64,000 bases of DNA, from assembly GCA_963736355.1 (NCBI GenBank), contig CAVTOO010000021.1, positions 1 to 64,000 of the forward strand, in the 5' to 3' direction. The position numbers were made by a program, and so were the translations under genes. The notes under the pieces are model-generated. The model ran no database searches, was not told the origin of the DNA, and saw only the letters and a program-made list of their open reading frames with translations. Numbering within the stretch: the stretch's first letter is position 1; each line of letters begins with the position of its first letter. Of the stretch, positions 19,099 to 27,444 are shown one piece after another. Source of the DNA: CAVTOO01 sp963736355. GTDB taxonomy: Bacteria > Pseudomonadota > Alphaproteobacteria > Rhizobiales > Xanthobacteraceae.

Positions 19099-20382
19099 CT
19101 AGCGCAGCGCCTTCAGCACCTTCTTGCCGCCATAGAGCGCCTGCGAGCCGAGTTCCTGCTCGATGCGCAGCAACTGGTTGTACTTGGCGGTACGATCGGA
19201 GCGCGCCAGCGAACCCGTCTTGATCTGTCCGCAATTGGTGGCGACGGCGAGATCGGCGATGGTGGAGTCCTCGGTTTCGCCCGAGCGATGCGACATCACC
19301 GAGGTGTAGCCGGCCTTGTGGGCCATCTCGACCGCGGCGAGCGTCTCGGTGAGCGTGCCGATCTGGTTGACCTTGATCAGGATCGAATTTGCACGCCCGG
19401 CTTCAATGCCTTCCGCCAGACGCTTCACGTTCGTGACGAAGAGATCGTCGCCGACGAGCTGGCACTTGTCGCCGATGGCGTCGGTGAGTTCCTTCCAGCC
19501 CTCCATGTCGTCTTCCGACATGCCGTCTTCGATGGTGGCGATGGGGAACCTGGCGACGAGATCGGCGAGATACTTCACCTGCTGCGATATGGAGCGCGTT
19601 TTGCCTTCGCCCTCATAGGCATACTTGCCGTTCTTGAAGAATTCGGTCGAAGCGCAGTCGAGACCCAGCACGACGTCCTTGCCGATCTTGTAGCCAGCCT
19701 TGCCGACAGCGGCGACGATGAACTCCAGCGCGGCTTCGGCGTTCGGCAGATTCGGAGCGAAACCGCCCTCGTCGCCGACATTGGTGTTGTGACCGGACTT
19801 CTTCAACTCGGCCTTGAGCGTATGGAAGATTTCCGCGCCCGTGCGAAGGCCCTCGGCGAAAGTCTTGGCGCCAACCGGCAGCACCATGAATTCCTGGAAG
19901 TCGATCGGATTGTCAGCATGCGCGCCGCCATTGATGATGTTCATCATCGGCACCGGCAGCAGCCGCGCCGAGGTGCCGCCGACATAGCGATAGAGCGGCA
20001 GGCCGAGCGATGCCGCAGCCGCCTTGGCGACCGCCAGCGAGACGCCGAGCAGCGCATTGGCGCCGAGACGCGATTTGTTCTTGGTGCCGTCGAGCGCGAT
20101 CATCACCTCGTCGATCTGGACCTGCGCCGTGGCGTCGAGCCCGCCGATGGCATCGAAGATTTCGCCCTGAACCGCGACCACTGCCTTGCGCACGCCCTTG
20201 CCGAGATAGCGCTTCTTGTCGCCGTCGCGCAGTTCCACCGCCTCGTGGGCGCCGGTCGAGGCACCGGAGGGAACGGCGGCGCGGCCGAGCGAGCCATCCT
20301 CCAGGATGACATCGACTTCGACGGTCGGATTGCCGCGGCTGTCGAGAATCTCACGGGCAATGATATCGACGATGGCAGTCAT
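19099..20382 (-). CDS. eno: Enolase
   Basis: 427 aa from the ATG at 20382 (MTAIVDIIAREILDSRGNPT). The family landmarks are present: SGASTGAHEAVELRDGD, the catalytic Glu in GDEGGFAPNL, Mg ligands in LGLDCAS and TIEDGMSEDD, ATNCGQIKTGS, and the signature LIKVNQIGTLTET. It converts 2-phosphoglycerate to phosphoenolpyruvate. The frame is intact. It is transcribed divergently from queF. Confidence 0.97.
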   Translation of the reverse strand: MTAIVDIIAREILDSRGNPTVEVDVILEDGSLGRAAVPSGASTGAHEAVELRDGDKKRYLGKGVRKAVVAVQGEIFDAIGGLDATAQVQIDEVMIALDGTKNKSRLGANALLGVSLAVAKAAAASLGLPLYRYVGGTSARLLPVPMMNIINGGAHADNPIDFQEFMVLPVGAKTFAEGLRTGAEIFHTLKAELKKSGHNTNVGDEGGFAPNLPNAEAALEFIVAAVGKAGYKIGKDVVLGLDCASTEFFKNGKYAYEGEGKTRSISQQVKYLADLVARFPIATIEDGMSEDDMEGWKELTDAIGDKCQLVGDDLFVTNVKRLAEGIEAGRANSILIKVNQIGTLTETLAAVEMAHKAGYTSVMSHRSGETEDSTIADLAVATNCGQIKTGSLARSDRTAKYNQLLRIEQELGSQALYGGKKVLKALR

Positions 20383-20452
20383 GGGGCCTCGCTGGGTATG
20401 GATTTGCGGTGCTTCTAGCCGAACGGCGCGACGGCCGAAAGCCCCGAAGACC

Positions 20453-20468
20453 GTGACGCTCGCGTCAC
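20453..20468. repeat. Perfect short hairpin between eno and queF
   Basis: Six-base arms GTGACG and CGTCAC with loop CTCG, 33 bp upstream of the queF ATG and 70 bp upstream of eno in the divergent promoter region. It could be an operator or a leader hairpin. It does not match the preQ1 riboswitch layout, which needs an A-rich tail pairing with the loop. Confidence 0.35.
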
Positions 20469-20501
20469 AATTGGCTATCAGCATTGCCAAGGAGTTTGAG
20501 A

Positions 20502-20981
20502 ATGCCCGCAAAATCGACCCGTCCGTCCGCCAAGGCCGCCAAGCTTCAACTCGGCCAGCCCGTCGGCGTCCCCGCCTCGCCCGAACAGGCGACGCTCGAC
20601 CGCGTGCCCAATCCGCACCCGGACACGGCTTATCTGGTGCGCTTCACCGCGCCGGAATTCACCGCGCTGTGCCCGATCACCGGCCAGCCTGATTTCGCGC
20701 ATCTGGTCATCGACTATGTGCCGAAAAGCTTTCTCGTCGAATCGAAGTCGCTGAAGCTGTATCTGGCGAGTTTCCGCAATCACGGCGCCTTTCACGAAGA
20801 CTGCACCGTGAAGATCGGCAAGACCATCGCAGCACTGCTGAAGCCGCGCTGGCTGCGCATCGGCGGCTACTGGTATCCGCGCGGCGGCATTCCCATCGAC
20901 GTGTTCTGGCAGACCGGGACGCTGCCGAAGGATGTGTGGGTGCCCGATCAGGGCGTCGCGCCGTATCGCGGGAGAGGTTAA
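20502..20981 (+). CDS. queF: 7-cyano-7-deazaguanine (preQ0) reductase QueF
   Basis: 159 aa, short unimodular QueF type. The ATG at 20502 is preferred over the in-frame TTG at 20484 because AAGGAG lies 7 nt upstream. The catalytic Cys is in TALCPITGQPDFA, and the QueF motif ESKSLKLYLASFRNHGAFHED binds NADPH and substrate. It reduces preQ0 to preQ1 in queuosine tRNA modification. Its stop overlaps the stop of the convergent MFS gene by 4 bp (TTAA region). Confidence 0.95.
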   Translation: MPAKSTRPSAKAAKLQLGQPVGVPASPEQATLDRVPNPHPDTAYLVRFTAPEFTALCPITGQPDFAHLVIDYVPKSFLVESKSLKLYLASFRNHGAFHEDCTVKIGKTIAALLKPRWLRIGGYWYPRGGIPIDVFWQTGTLPKDVWVPDQGVAPYRGRG

Positions 20982-22151
20982 GCAGGCTTGGGTCCCGGAC
21001 CGATTTTCAGATAGCGGGCGCAGAACAGGCCGAGCATCACGATCAGTACCGCCGAGAGCGCCAGCGTCGGTGTTGTGCCGAAGCGAAGAAAGCCGAAGCC
21101 GTAGAAGATCGGCCCGACGCCCATGCCGAGGAAATAGAACGCCGAATGCAGCGCCATGGCGGTGCCGCGTGCCGCCGGCGCGAGCTCGGTCACGGCAAGC
21201 TGGATCAAAGCGTGCAATTGATAAAAGCCGATGCCGAGCACAAGGAAGGCCAGGCTTTGCACCGGCCAGGGCGGCACGAACGATAAAAGAATAAGCTGCG
21301 AGGCGACGACGCACATGCCGCCAATGATCATCTGCTGCCGCGTCAGACGCGTCATCAGCCATGGCAGGATCAGCGAATAGGCCACGCCGCCCGAGCGGGA
21401 AACCGGCGATGACGAGCCCGGCCTGCGTGAGCCGTCCGCCCGTGAACAGCGGCGCGACATAGGGAAAGATTCCAAAGATCAGCGCGCCTTCGACGATGAC
21501 AGCGCTGAAACAGATCTTTGCGTTCGGATTGGCGAAGATTGCCGCATAGCCATCGCGCGCGGCGCGCAGGTCGAAACCGGCACCGATATCCTTGATGCGC
21601 TCGCGCAGAACGAAGAGCGATGTCACGACCGAAATGGCGAGCAGGATGACGAGAGCGGCAAGCGCGACGCGCCAGCTGAACTGATCGGCGACCGCACCGG
21701 CAATCACCGCACCCAGAACATTTCCCATCAGCGCCGCGCCGAGAAACCGCGCCAGTGCCACCTGCCGCAACTCGACCTTCACCAGATCGCCGATCATCGC
21801 CATCGCGTTCGGCACCACGCCGCCGCAGCCGATGCCGGCGATGACCCGCGAAATCACCAGCATGGTGAAGGACTCGGCGAAAACTCCCATGACGCCGCCT
21901 GCGAGAAGCACGACGCTGCACACGGCGATCAGGCGCATTTTTCCGAACATGTCGGCGATGGCACCGAGGAAGGGCTGAACCAGCGCGAACGGCATGGCAA
22001 AGGCGGTCCCGAGACTCGCCGCCGTGAGGATATCGACGCTCATCTCCGACGAAATCTGCGGCAGCATCGGATCGAAGCAGCGAATCATCAGATTCGTCGT
22101 CAGGCCGAGGAAGGCAATCGCCAGCAACTGCTTTTGCAGCGACGCTATCAT
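20978..22151 (-). CDS. MFS transporter 1 (one frameshift)
   Basis: About 390 aa with the 12-helix MFS pattern. The loop 2-3 motif is visible as LGAIADMFGKMRLI, followed by VISRVIAGIGCGGVVPNAMA in helices 4-5. The frame breaks near 21397, where an extra G turns GGC into GGGC; after correction LVIAGFPLGGVAYSLILP reads through. Substrate unknown; layout resembles the drug:H+ antiporter (Bcr/CflA or AraJ-like) group. Its ATG overlaps the stop of the second MFS gene (ATGA), and the two proteins are paralogues. Confidence 0.85.
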
Positions 22152-23347
22152 TTCACAGTCACGATCGGATATCGCGACAGCGCGCCCGCGGTGACGAGGC
22201 CCATCACCAAAAACAGCGCGGCGCTTGCGATCATGGTCGGCATGACGCCGACATGCGAAAACGCGAAGCCGTAAGCGACCGGGCCCGACGCGGACCCGAG
22301 AAACAGGAAGAACGCGTGGAGCGAAATCGCCGCCCCCCGCGCATCCGGTAAAATCTCGCTGACGTGAATTTGAATCCAGCCATGCACCATGAAGAACGAC
22401 AGCCCGGCGATGAACATCGCCACCATCATCGTCGGCCAGCCAAGACCCAGACTGATGATGCAAAACGCAATCGAGATGGCGCTGGCGCCGCCGATCATGA
22501 TCTGCTTTTCGCTGAGCAACGTCATCATGCGGCCGATCAGAAAGGAATAGCCGAGCGAGCCGATGCCATAGGCGCCGAGGACGATACCGGCGATGGACGC
22601 CCTGGTCTCGCCGGCCTCATGCAGGATCAGCGCGACAAACGGAAACAGCCCAAACAGGCACAACCCTTCGATATAGACCGCGCCGAAACAATATTTGGCA
22701 CGCCGGTCGGCGAAGATCGCGCGGAAATTGTCGAGAATGCCGCGCACATTGAGTTGCTTCGCGGGCTGCGGCGGATCGGTGCGCACGACGGCCGCGAGCG
22801 CTGCCACGGCGAAGACACCGAGAAAGCCGCCGGCGATGAACACGCCGCGCCAGCCGAACAGATCGCCGATGAAACCCGCCATCATCGCGCCGACCAGATT
22901 GCCGATCATCGCGCCGCCGAGCACGCGGGAGATCGCAACACGCCGCTCCGCCAGCGCAAAGCGGTCGGAGACGAGCGCCAGCATGATCGGCATGAGACCG
23001 CCGCCGGCGATGCCGCCGATGATCCGCGCCGTCATCAATTGCGGAAAGCTCATCACGATGCTGCAGACGAACGTCGTCACCACCAGAATGGACAGGCAGA
23101 TGAACATGATGCGGGCCCGCCCGAAGACGTCGCTGAGCGGCCCAAGAACAGGTTGGGCCAATGCGAAGGGCAGCGTGTAGGCCGTGGACAGCAGCGCGGC
23201 GGTCGTGGGCAAGACCGAGAACGACAGCGCGATCTGCGGCATCACCGGATCGGACGCGCGCGCCAGGATCGGGCCGACAACGGCCACGCACGCCAGAAGA
23301 TTGAGCGGGCTGAATATCCGCGACGCTATCGAAGCCGGTGCGGTCAC
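22148..23347 (-). CDS. MFS transporter 2
   Basis: 399 aa, intact, 12 predicted helices. The motif LGPLSDVFGRARIMFICL is in the 2-3 loop, and ARIIGGIAGGGLMPIMLALV matches helices 4-5. It starts with GTG in a GTGA overlap with the kdsA stop and ends in an ATGA overlap with MFS 1, so kdsA, MFS 2 and MFS 1 are translationally coupled. Substrate unknown. The coupling to a KDO-synthesis gene is suggestive but does not prove an envelope role. Confidence 0.9.
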   Translation of the reverse strand: MTAPASIASRIFSPLNLLACVAVVGPILARASDPVMPQIALSFSVLPTTAALLSTAYTLPFALAQPVLGPLSDVFGRARIMFICLSILVVTTFVCSIVMSFPQLMTARIIGGIAGGGLMPIMLALVSDRFALAERRVAISRVLGGAMIGNLVGAMMAGFIGDLFGWRGVFIAGGFLGVFAVAALAAVVRTDPPQPAKQLNVRGILDNFRAIFADRRAKYCFGAVYIEGLCLFGLFPFVALILHEAGETRASIAGIVLGAYGIGSLGYSFLIGRMMTLLSEKQIMIGGASAISIAFCIISLGLGWPTMMVAMFIAGLSFFMVHGWIQIHVSEILPDARGAAISLHAFFLFLGSASGPVAYGFAFSHVGVMPTMIASAALFLVMGLVTAGALSRYPIVTVK

Positions 23348-24192
23348 AAATCCGTTGCCATGTTTGCTTTGGCGACGACGTCGAACGCCATCAATGTCCT
23401 GAGCAGCGCCTCGAACTTGTTCAGCGGAACCATGTTCGGCCCATCCGACGGCGCGTGGTCGGGATCGGGATGCGTCTCGATGAACACGCCCGCCACGCCG
23501 ACCGCGACCGCCGCACGCGCCAGCACGGGAACAAACTCACGCTCGCCGCCGGTCGTGCCGCCCTTCCCGCCCGGCTGCTGCACCGAATGAGTGGCATCGA
23601 AGATCACCGGCGCACCGGTGCGCGCCAGAATCGGCAGCGCGCGCATATCGGAGACGAGCGTGTTGTAGCCGAACGACACGCCGCGCTCGGTGACGAGCAC
23701 ATTGGCGTTTCCGGCATCTGTCACCTTGGCGACAACATTGGTCATGTCCCACGGCGCGAGGAACTGGCCCTTCTTGACGTTGACGACCTTGCCGGTCTTC
23801 GCCGCGGCGACCAGAAGATCGGTCTGGCGCGACAGAAAAGCCGGGATCTGCAGGATGTCCACCGCCTGCGCCACGCGCGCGCACTGCTCCGGCTCGTGAA
23901 CGTCGGTCACCACAGGCAGGCCGAGCGTGCTGCGGATTTCCGCGAACACCGGCAGCGCCTGATCGAGACCGATGCCGCGACCGCTGCCGCCGCTGGTGCG
24001 ATTGGCCTTGTCGAACGAGGATTTATAGACGAGTCCGATGCCGAGACGAGCCGCGATCTCTTTCAGCGCGGACGCCACTTCGAGCGCATGCGCGCGGCTT
24101 TCCAGCGCGCACGGTCCGGCCATCACCGCCAGCGGCAGCGCATTGCCGAACTTCACATTCCCAACGCTGACAACGGGATTCGGCTTGGTCAT
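23344..24192 (-). CDS. kdsA: 3-deoxy-8-phosphooctulonate synthase (KdsA), metal-dependent class
   Basis: 282 aa. It condenses arabinose 5-phosphate with phosphoenolpyruvate to KDO 8-phosphate for the LPS inner core. Visible motifs are LVYKSSFDKANRTSGGSGRG, VVTDVHEPEQ, FDATHSVQQPGGKGG, and a C-terminal FIETHPDPDHAPSDGPNM. The N-terminal VMAGPCALES carries Cys where the E. coli enzyme has Asn, which marks the metal-dependent class. The gene is intact and heads an overlapping string with two MFS genes. Confidence 0.96.
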   Translation of the reverse strand: MTKPNPVVSVGNVKFGNALPLAVMAGPCALESRAHALEVASALKEIAARLGIGLVYKSSFDKANRTSGGSGRGIGLDQALPVFAEIRSTLGLPVVTDVHEPEQCARVAQAVDILQIPAFLSRQTDLLVAAAKTGKVVNVKKGQFLAPWDMTNVVAKVTDAGNANVLVTERGVSFGYNTLVSDMRALPILARTGAPVIFDATHSVQQPGGKGGTTGGEREFVPVLARAAVAVGVAGVFIETHPDPDHAPSDGPNMVPLNKFEALLRTLMAFDVVAKANMATDL

Positions 24193-24245
24193 TTGAGGGT
24201 TCCTACAGGCGGCGGACCATGACGAGGCAGGCCGCCTTGGTCAAC

Positions 24246-25122
24246 TCAGTTGGCCTCGAATATCAGCGTTGCGCCAAACGCAGCTTGCGGGCCGACAATT
24301 GTCACGGAACCGCGCTCCGCCCACGCCACGCCGGCGGCGCTCAGCGCGGCCTGCAGTACCGCCTTGTCGCGGACGCGTCAGGCGCAAGGCCGCAAGCCGC
24401 ATGCCCTGCTCCTGCGCTTCCAGCGCGATGCCATAGCGATCGCGAAACGCCGTCGGGTCGATGATCTGGATATCGCCGCGCGGTGTCTTCGCCGACACGC
24501 CGGCCGACGATGAATGAATGCTGCGCTCGCCAGAGAACGCCGTCAGGAAGACGTGATGGTCGGTCGGGTTCTCGGCGACGAGCACGACGCCGGCCACGGC
24601 CGTGACGCCGTTGTCATGCGCCTGCAGCGCCGGACTCCAGAACAGTTCGGGATTGTGCTGCAGGCTGGTGGCGAAACTGGCATCGGGCGACATCGCATCG
24701 CGCGCGAAGGCGAGCGAAAATCCGACCGTCACCGGCGAGCCGTCGGCGCGCTTGCCTTCGCGGGTGAACGACAATGCGGGCGACGCCGCGATGCCAGCGG
24801 CCTTGAACGCTTGCGCATCGGCCTTCGCGTCAAAGCTCTCCAGCATCAGGAACGAGAAGCCCTGATGGCTTTGCAGAAAGTCGCGATTGCGCACGCCGAA
24901 ATTCACCGAGAAGCCGTCGGCACCGAGTTTGTCGGGCTCGGCGAATGTGAGTATCTCGATGAAAAAACCCGGCAGTTGCACGAGATGATTGTGCGTGCCC
25001 CACGGATGGCGATTGCGCGCGCCGACCGTGAAGCCGAGCCGCCGATAGAATTCGGCCGCCGCATCGAGATCGCGGACCGCATGAACGATATGGTCGAGAC
25101 CGCGCACCATTCCTGACGTCAT
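24246..25122 (-). CDS. VOC (glyoxalase/dioxygenase superfamily) protein, one frameshift
   Basis: About 291 aa with an N-terminal glyoxalase_3-like half (LDHIVHAVRDLDAAAEFYRRL, then GTHNHLVQLPGFFIEILTF) and a related C-terminal half. The start at 25122 overlaps the NIPSNAP stop (ATGA). The frame breaks near 24378; in the other frame the protein continues RDKAVLQAALSAAGVAWAER and ends ATLIFEAN. The fold often binds a metal and acts on small organic compounds; substrate unknown. Confidence 0.82.
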
Positions 25123-25448
25123 TTCACCGCGGAGAAGGCAGTCGGCTTCAGGAACATATTGTGCAATTCGGCGATGATGGCGCCGTCCGCTTCGCTGGCC
25201 GCGCGCTTCTCGATCCACTCCGGATCGGCCTGGAAGGCATTCCACTTCTGCTCGCGCTCGGCCATCGATTCCCACGCCAGCAGGTAATAAAGATCCGTCG
25301 ACATGTGCGGGCCGACCTCGACCGTCCAGAACCCGGCCTGACGCATGCCGTGTTTCTTGAAGAGGTCGAGCGTTGTGGTCTCGAAGCGCTTGAGCAGCGC
25401 CGGCAGGCGCTTGGGCACGCAGCGATAGATACGCAATTCGTGGATCAT
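25119..25448 (-). CDS. NIPSNAP family protein
   Basis: 109 aa, a single ferredoxin-like dimeric alpha/beta-barrel domain. The typical start HELRIYRCVPKRLPALLKRF and the core GFWTVEVGP...YYLLAWESMAEREQKWNAF match the family, whose function in bacteria is not established. It overlaps the VOC gene by 4 bp, suggesting joint action, perhaps in catabolism of a small molecule. Confidence 0.9.
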   Translation of the reverse strand: MIHELRIYRCVPKRLPALLKRFETTTLDLFKKHGMRQAGFWTVEVGPHMSTDLYYLLAWESMAEREQKWNAFQADPEWIEKRAASEADGAIIAELHNMFLKPTAFSAVK

Positions 25449-25499
25449 GTCTTGCCTCAGGTTCCAGTTGTCGGTCGAAACGGATGATCGGCGCCGCCG

Positions 25500-26663
25500 C
25501 TAGGGCGCGATAAAATGCGGCACGAAACGCGCGGTGTCCGTGGTGATCGGACCGTCCGCTTCCCGCACTAGCATGCCGGCGGGCTCGCTGGCGACCACCC
25601 AGGCACCGATCACCGGATAACAGCCATCAAACGCGGGCATTTCGGCAGCCGCCTGCAGGATTGCGGGGCCGTCATAGGGGCCGCCGGTCTCGACGGTAGC
25701 GCCGGACCGCACCAGTTTCAGATTGGCGCCCTCGCGCGAATGCAGCGGCTTGCGGATGTAGTCGGAGCCGAGGCTGGCCGCATTGGCATCTCCCTCGAAA
25801 TACGCGGCCAGGAGATTGTCGTGCCCCGGTGCGCGCGCATACAGATGCGGCAGCAGGCCCTTGGTCGAGAGCAGCGTTTTCCAGATCGGTTCGACGAACT
25901 GCGTGTTGCTCGCCGGGATCGACGCACCGAACTGTTCCTGCAGAAGCCATTCCCACGGATAGAGCTTGAACAGCACCTCGATCGGCTGGTTGCGCTGATC
26001 GACGAACTGACCCTGCCCGCTCAGGCCGATCTCCTCGATCATGACGGTGCGCGTGGAGAGATTGGCCTGCGCCGCGCACTCGGACAAATAGCCGATGGTG
26101 CCGAGATCGTCCTGCGCTTCCGATGAGCAGGTCAGGTGCAGCGTGTAAGGCTTGCCGCCGCGCAATTGCCCGAACGCCGCAACGAGCCGCTCATGCACGC
26201 TGTTGAACTGATCGGCGCCGCGCGGCAGCACGCCCGCCGCGATCTGATCCTCCAGCCATTTCCATTGGAAGTAGCCGGTTTCAAACAGCGCGGTCGGCGT
26301 GTCGGCGTTGTATTCGAGCAGCTTCGGCGGCGAGCGGCCGTCATAGGCGAAATCAAAGCGGCCATAGAGATTGCGGTCGCCGCGCTTCCAGCTGGCGCGG
26401 ATCGCATCCCAGGCGAAGTCCGGAACGCCAAGACTTTTCAGAATGCGTTCGTCGGCGACCGCGTCGGCGACGAAAGCCAGACACATCGCCTCGAGATCGG
26501 CCGCCGCCTTCTCGATGTGATCCTCGATCTGCGGCAGAGAGAATTCATAGACGGCGCTCTCGCTCCAATAGGGCGTGCCGTCCGGCTGCGTATGATAGAT
26601 GAAGCCGGCTGCCTCAGCCTGCTGCCGCCAATCGCTGCGTTCGCGGAGCGCGACGCGCTTCAT
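25500..26663 (-). CDS. Glutathionylspermidine synthase-like ATP-grasp protein (YgiC/YjfC family)
   Basis: 387 aa, intact. The N-terminal RSDWRQQAEAAGFIYHT and GTPYWSESAVYEF, then GRFDFAYDGRSPPKLLEYNADTPT with its conserved acidic and Asn residues, and PWEWLLQEQFGASI are typical of the synthetase half of GspS. The C-terminus has YIRKPLHSREGANLKLV (ATP-grasp) and ends VPHFIAP. E. coli YgiC and YjfC have this domain without proven glutathionylspermidine activity. Next to it lie a lipoprotein and a DUF350 protein, as in the E. coli yjfLMC arrangement. Confidence 0.88.
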   Translation of the reverse strand: MKRVALRERSDWRQQAEAAGFIYHTQPDGTPYWSESAVYEFSLPQIEDHIEKAAADLEAMCLAFVADAVADERILKSLGVPDFAWDAIRASWKRGDRNLYGRFDFAYDGRSPPKLLEYNADTPTALFETGYFQWKWLEDQIAAGVLPRGADQFNSVHERLVAAFGQLRGGKPYTLHLTCSSEAQDDLGTIGYLSECAAQANLSTRTVMIEEIGLSGQGQFVDQRNQPIEVLFKLYPWEWLLQEQFGASIPASNTQFVEPIWKTLLSTKGLLPHLYARAPGHDNLLAAYFEGDANAASLGSDYIRKPLHSREGANLKLVRSGATVETGGPYDGPAILQAAAEMPAFDGCYPVIGAWVVASEPAGMLVREADGPITTDTARFVPHFIAP

Positions 26664-26666
26664 GGC

Positions 26667-26957
26667 TCAGCCACCGAACGACCCGAAGGCACGGCCAACC
26701 GAACCGAAGCCGCCGCGCGAGACAGAGGACACGGCACTTGAGGCGGCCGCGCCGGCCCCGCCGAAAAAGCTCGTCCGGGCGGATGAACCCGTCCGGGCGC
26801 CAAAGCCGCTGCCGGACGACGATGAAGACGACGAGGACGCGCATTGCGCCTGGTTCGGCGCGCCCGGCTGGCAATTCGGATTGTTGGGCCTTTCGCAACC
26901 GGTCAGCAGCGCGAGTGCGCCGGCCGCACCGATGAAGACCACTCCGGAGCGTTTCAT
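26667..26957 (-). CDS. Small Ser/Gly-rich lipoprotein (YjfM/YgiB-like position)
   Basis: 96 aa. The signal sequence ends in a lipobox, ALLTGC, with Cys at about residue 21. The mature part is low-complexity: NNPNCQPGAPNQAQC, a run of eight Ser, then Gly/Ser/Phe-rich repeats to GRAFGSFGG. In E. coli the gene in this position (yjfM, ygiB) encodes a DUF1190 protein with a similar Ser/Gly-rich end, so I place it there by context; the sequence match itself is weak. It starts 13 bp after DUF350 and ends 3 bp before the GspS-like start. Confidence 0.72.
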   Translation of the reverse strand: MKRSGVVFIGAAGALALLTGCERPNNPNCQPGAPNQAQCASSSSSSSSGSGFGARTGSSARTSFFGGAGAAASSAVSSVSRGGFGSVGRAFGSFGG

Positions 26958-26970
26958 GGCGAAGCTCCGG

Positions 26971-27366
26971 TCAGAGCGTCATCGAGGCGGCGTTGATCAG
27001 GCCGGCGATGACCGACACCGAAGCGAGAAACGCGGCGGCGGAAATTTCGCTGCGTTCGATGCGGCTCGACAGATCCGGCAGCAGCCAGCGCACAGCGAGG
27101 TAGACGACGATCTGCACGACGAGCGCAACCAGCGCCCAAGCCAGCATATCCAGAACACTCGCCGATTGCGTGATCGAGCGCGTCAGCGGAATGGCAAAGC
27201 CCGCCATCGATCCCGACACTGCGATGCCGGCGGCGACGTTGCCGGAGCGGATCAAGCCCAATTCATCATGCGTCGTGATGCGCAGATAAAGTGCGGTGAA
27301 GCCAACCATCACCGCCGCACCTGCGACGAAATACAAAAGGAATGCACCGACCGCGTTCAGAAACAT
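26971..27366 (-). CDS. DUF350 membrane protein (YjfL-like)
   Basis: 131 aa, four transmembrane helices: NAVGAFLLYFVAGAAVMVGF, NVAAGIAVSGSMAGFAIPL, DMLAWALVALVVQIVVYLAV, and AAFLASVSVIAGLINAAS. The motif GNVAAGIAVSGSMAGFAIPL is characteristic of DUF350. It opens the three-gene set with the lipoprotein and the GspS-like protein. Its biochemical role is unknown. Confidence 0.87.
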   Translation of the reverse strand: MFLNAVGAFLLYFVAGAAVMVGFTALYLRITTHDELGLIRSGNVAAGIAVSGSMAGFAIPLTRSITQSASVLDMLAWALVALVVQIVVYLAVRWLLPDLSSRIERSEISAAAFLASVSVIAGLINAASMTL

Positions 27367-27395
27367 GTCGCCCCCCGGCTGAAACGTATGAAGTA

Positions 27396-27419
27396 ATTCC
27401 CACCAGTGTCGGCGGGAAT
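27396..27419. terminator. Inverted repeat after pyrG
   Basis: Nine-base arms ATTCCCACC and GGCGGGAAT with one mismatch and a six-base loop, in the 78 bp between the pyrG stop and the DUF350 start. It may end the pyrG transcript. There is no T-run, so the call is tentative. Confidence 0.4.
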
Positions 27420-27444
27420 CAGGCGGAAAGCAATCGCGCAGGGA

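Noticed and set aside
20453..20468. preQ1 riboswitch before queF
   Set aside because: A hairpin is present but the A-rich tail and loop pairing that define the preQ1 class are missing.
26700..26850. Plus-strand protein-coding reading of the GACGAC repeat tract
   Set aside because: The tract is the Ser-run of the minus-strand lipoprotein, which has a proper lipobox and operon context.
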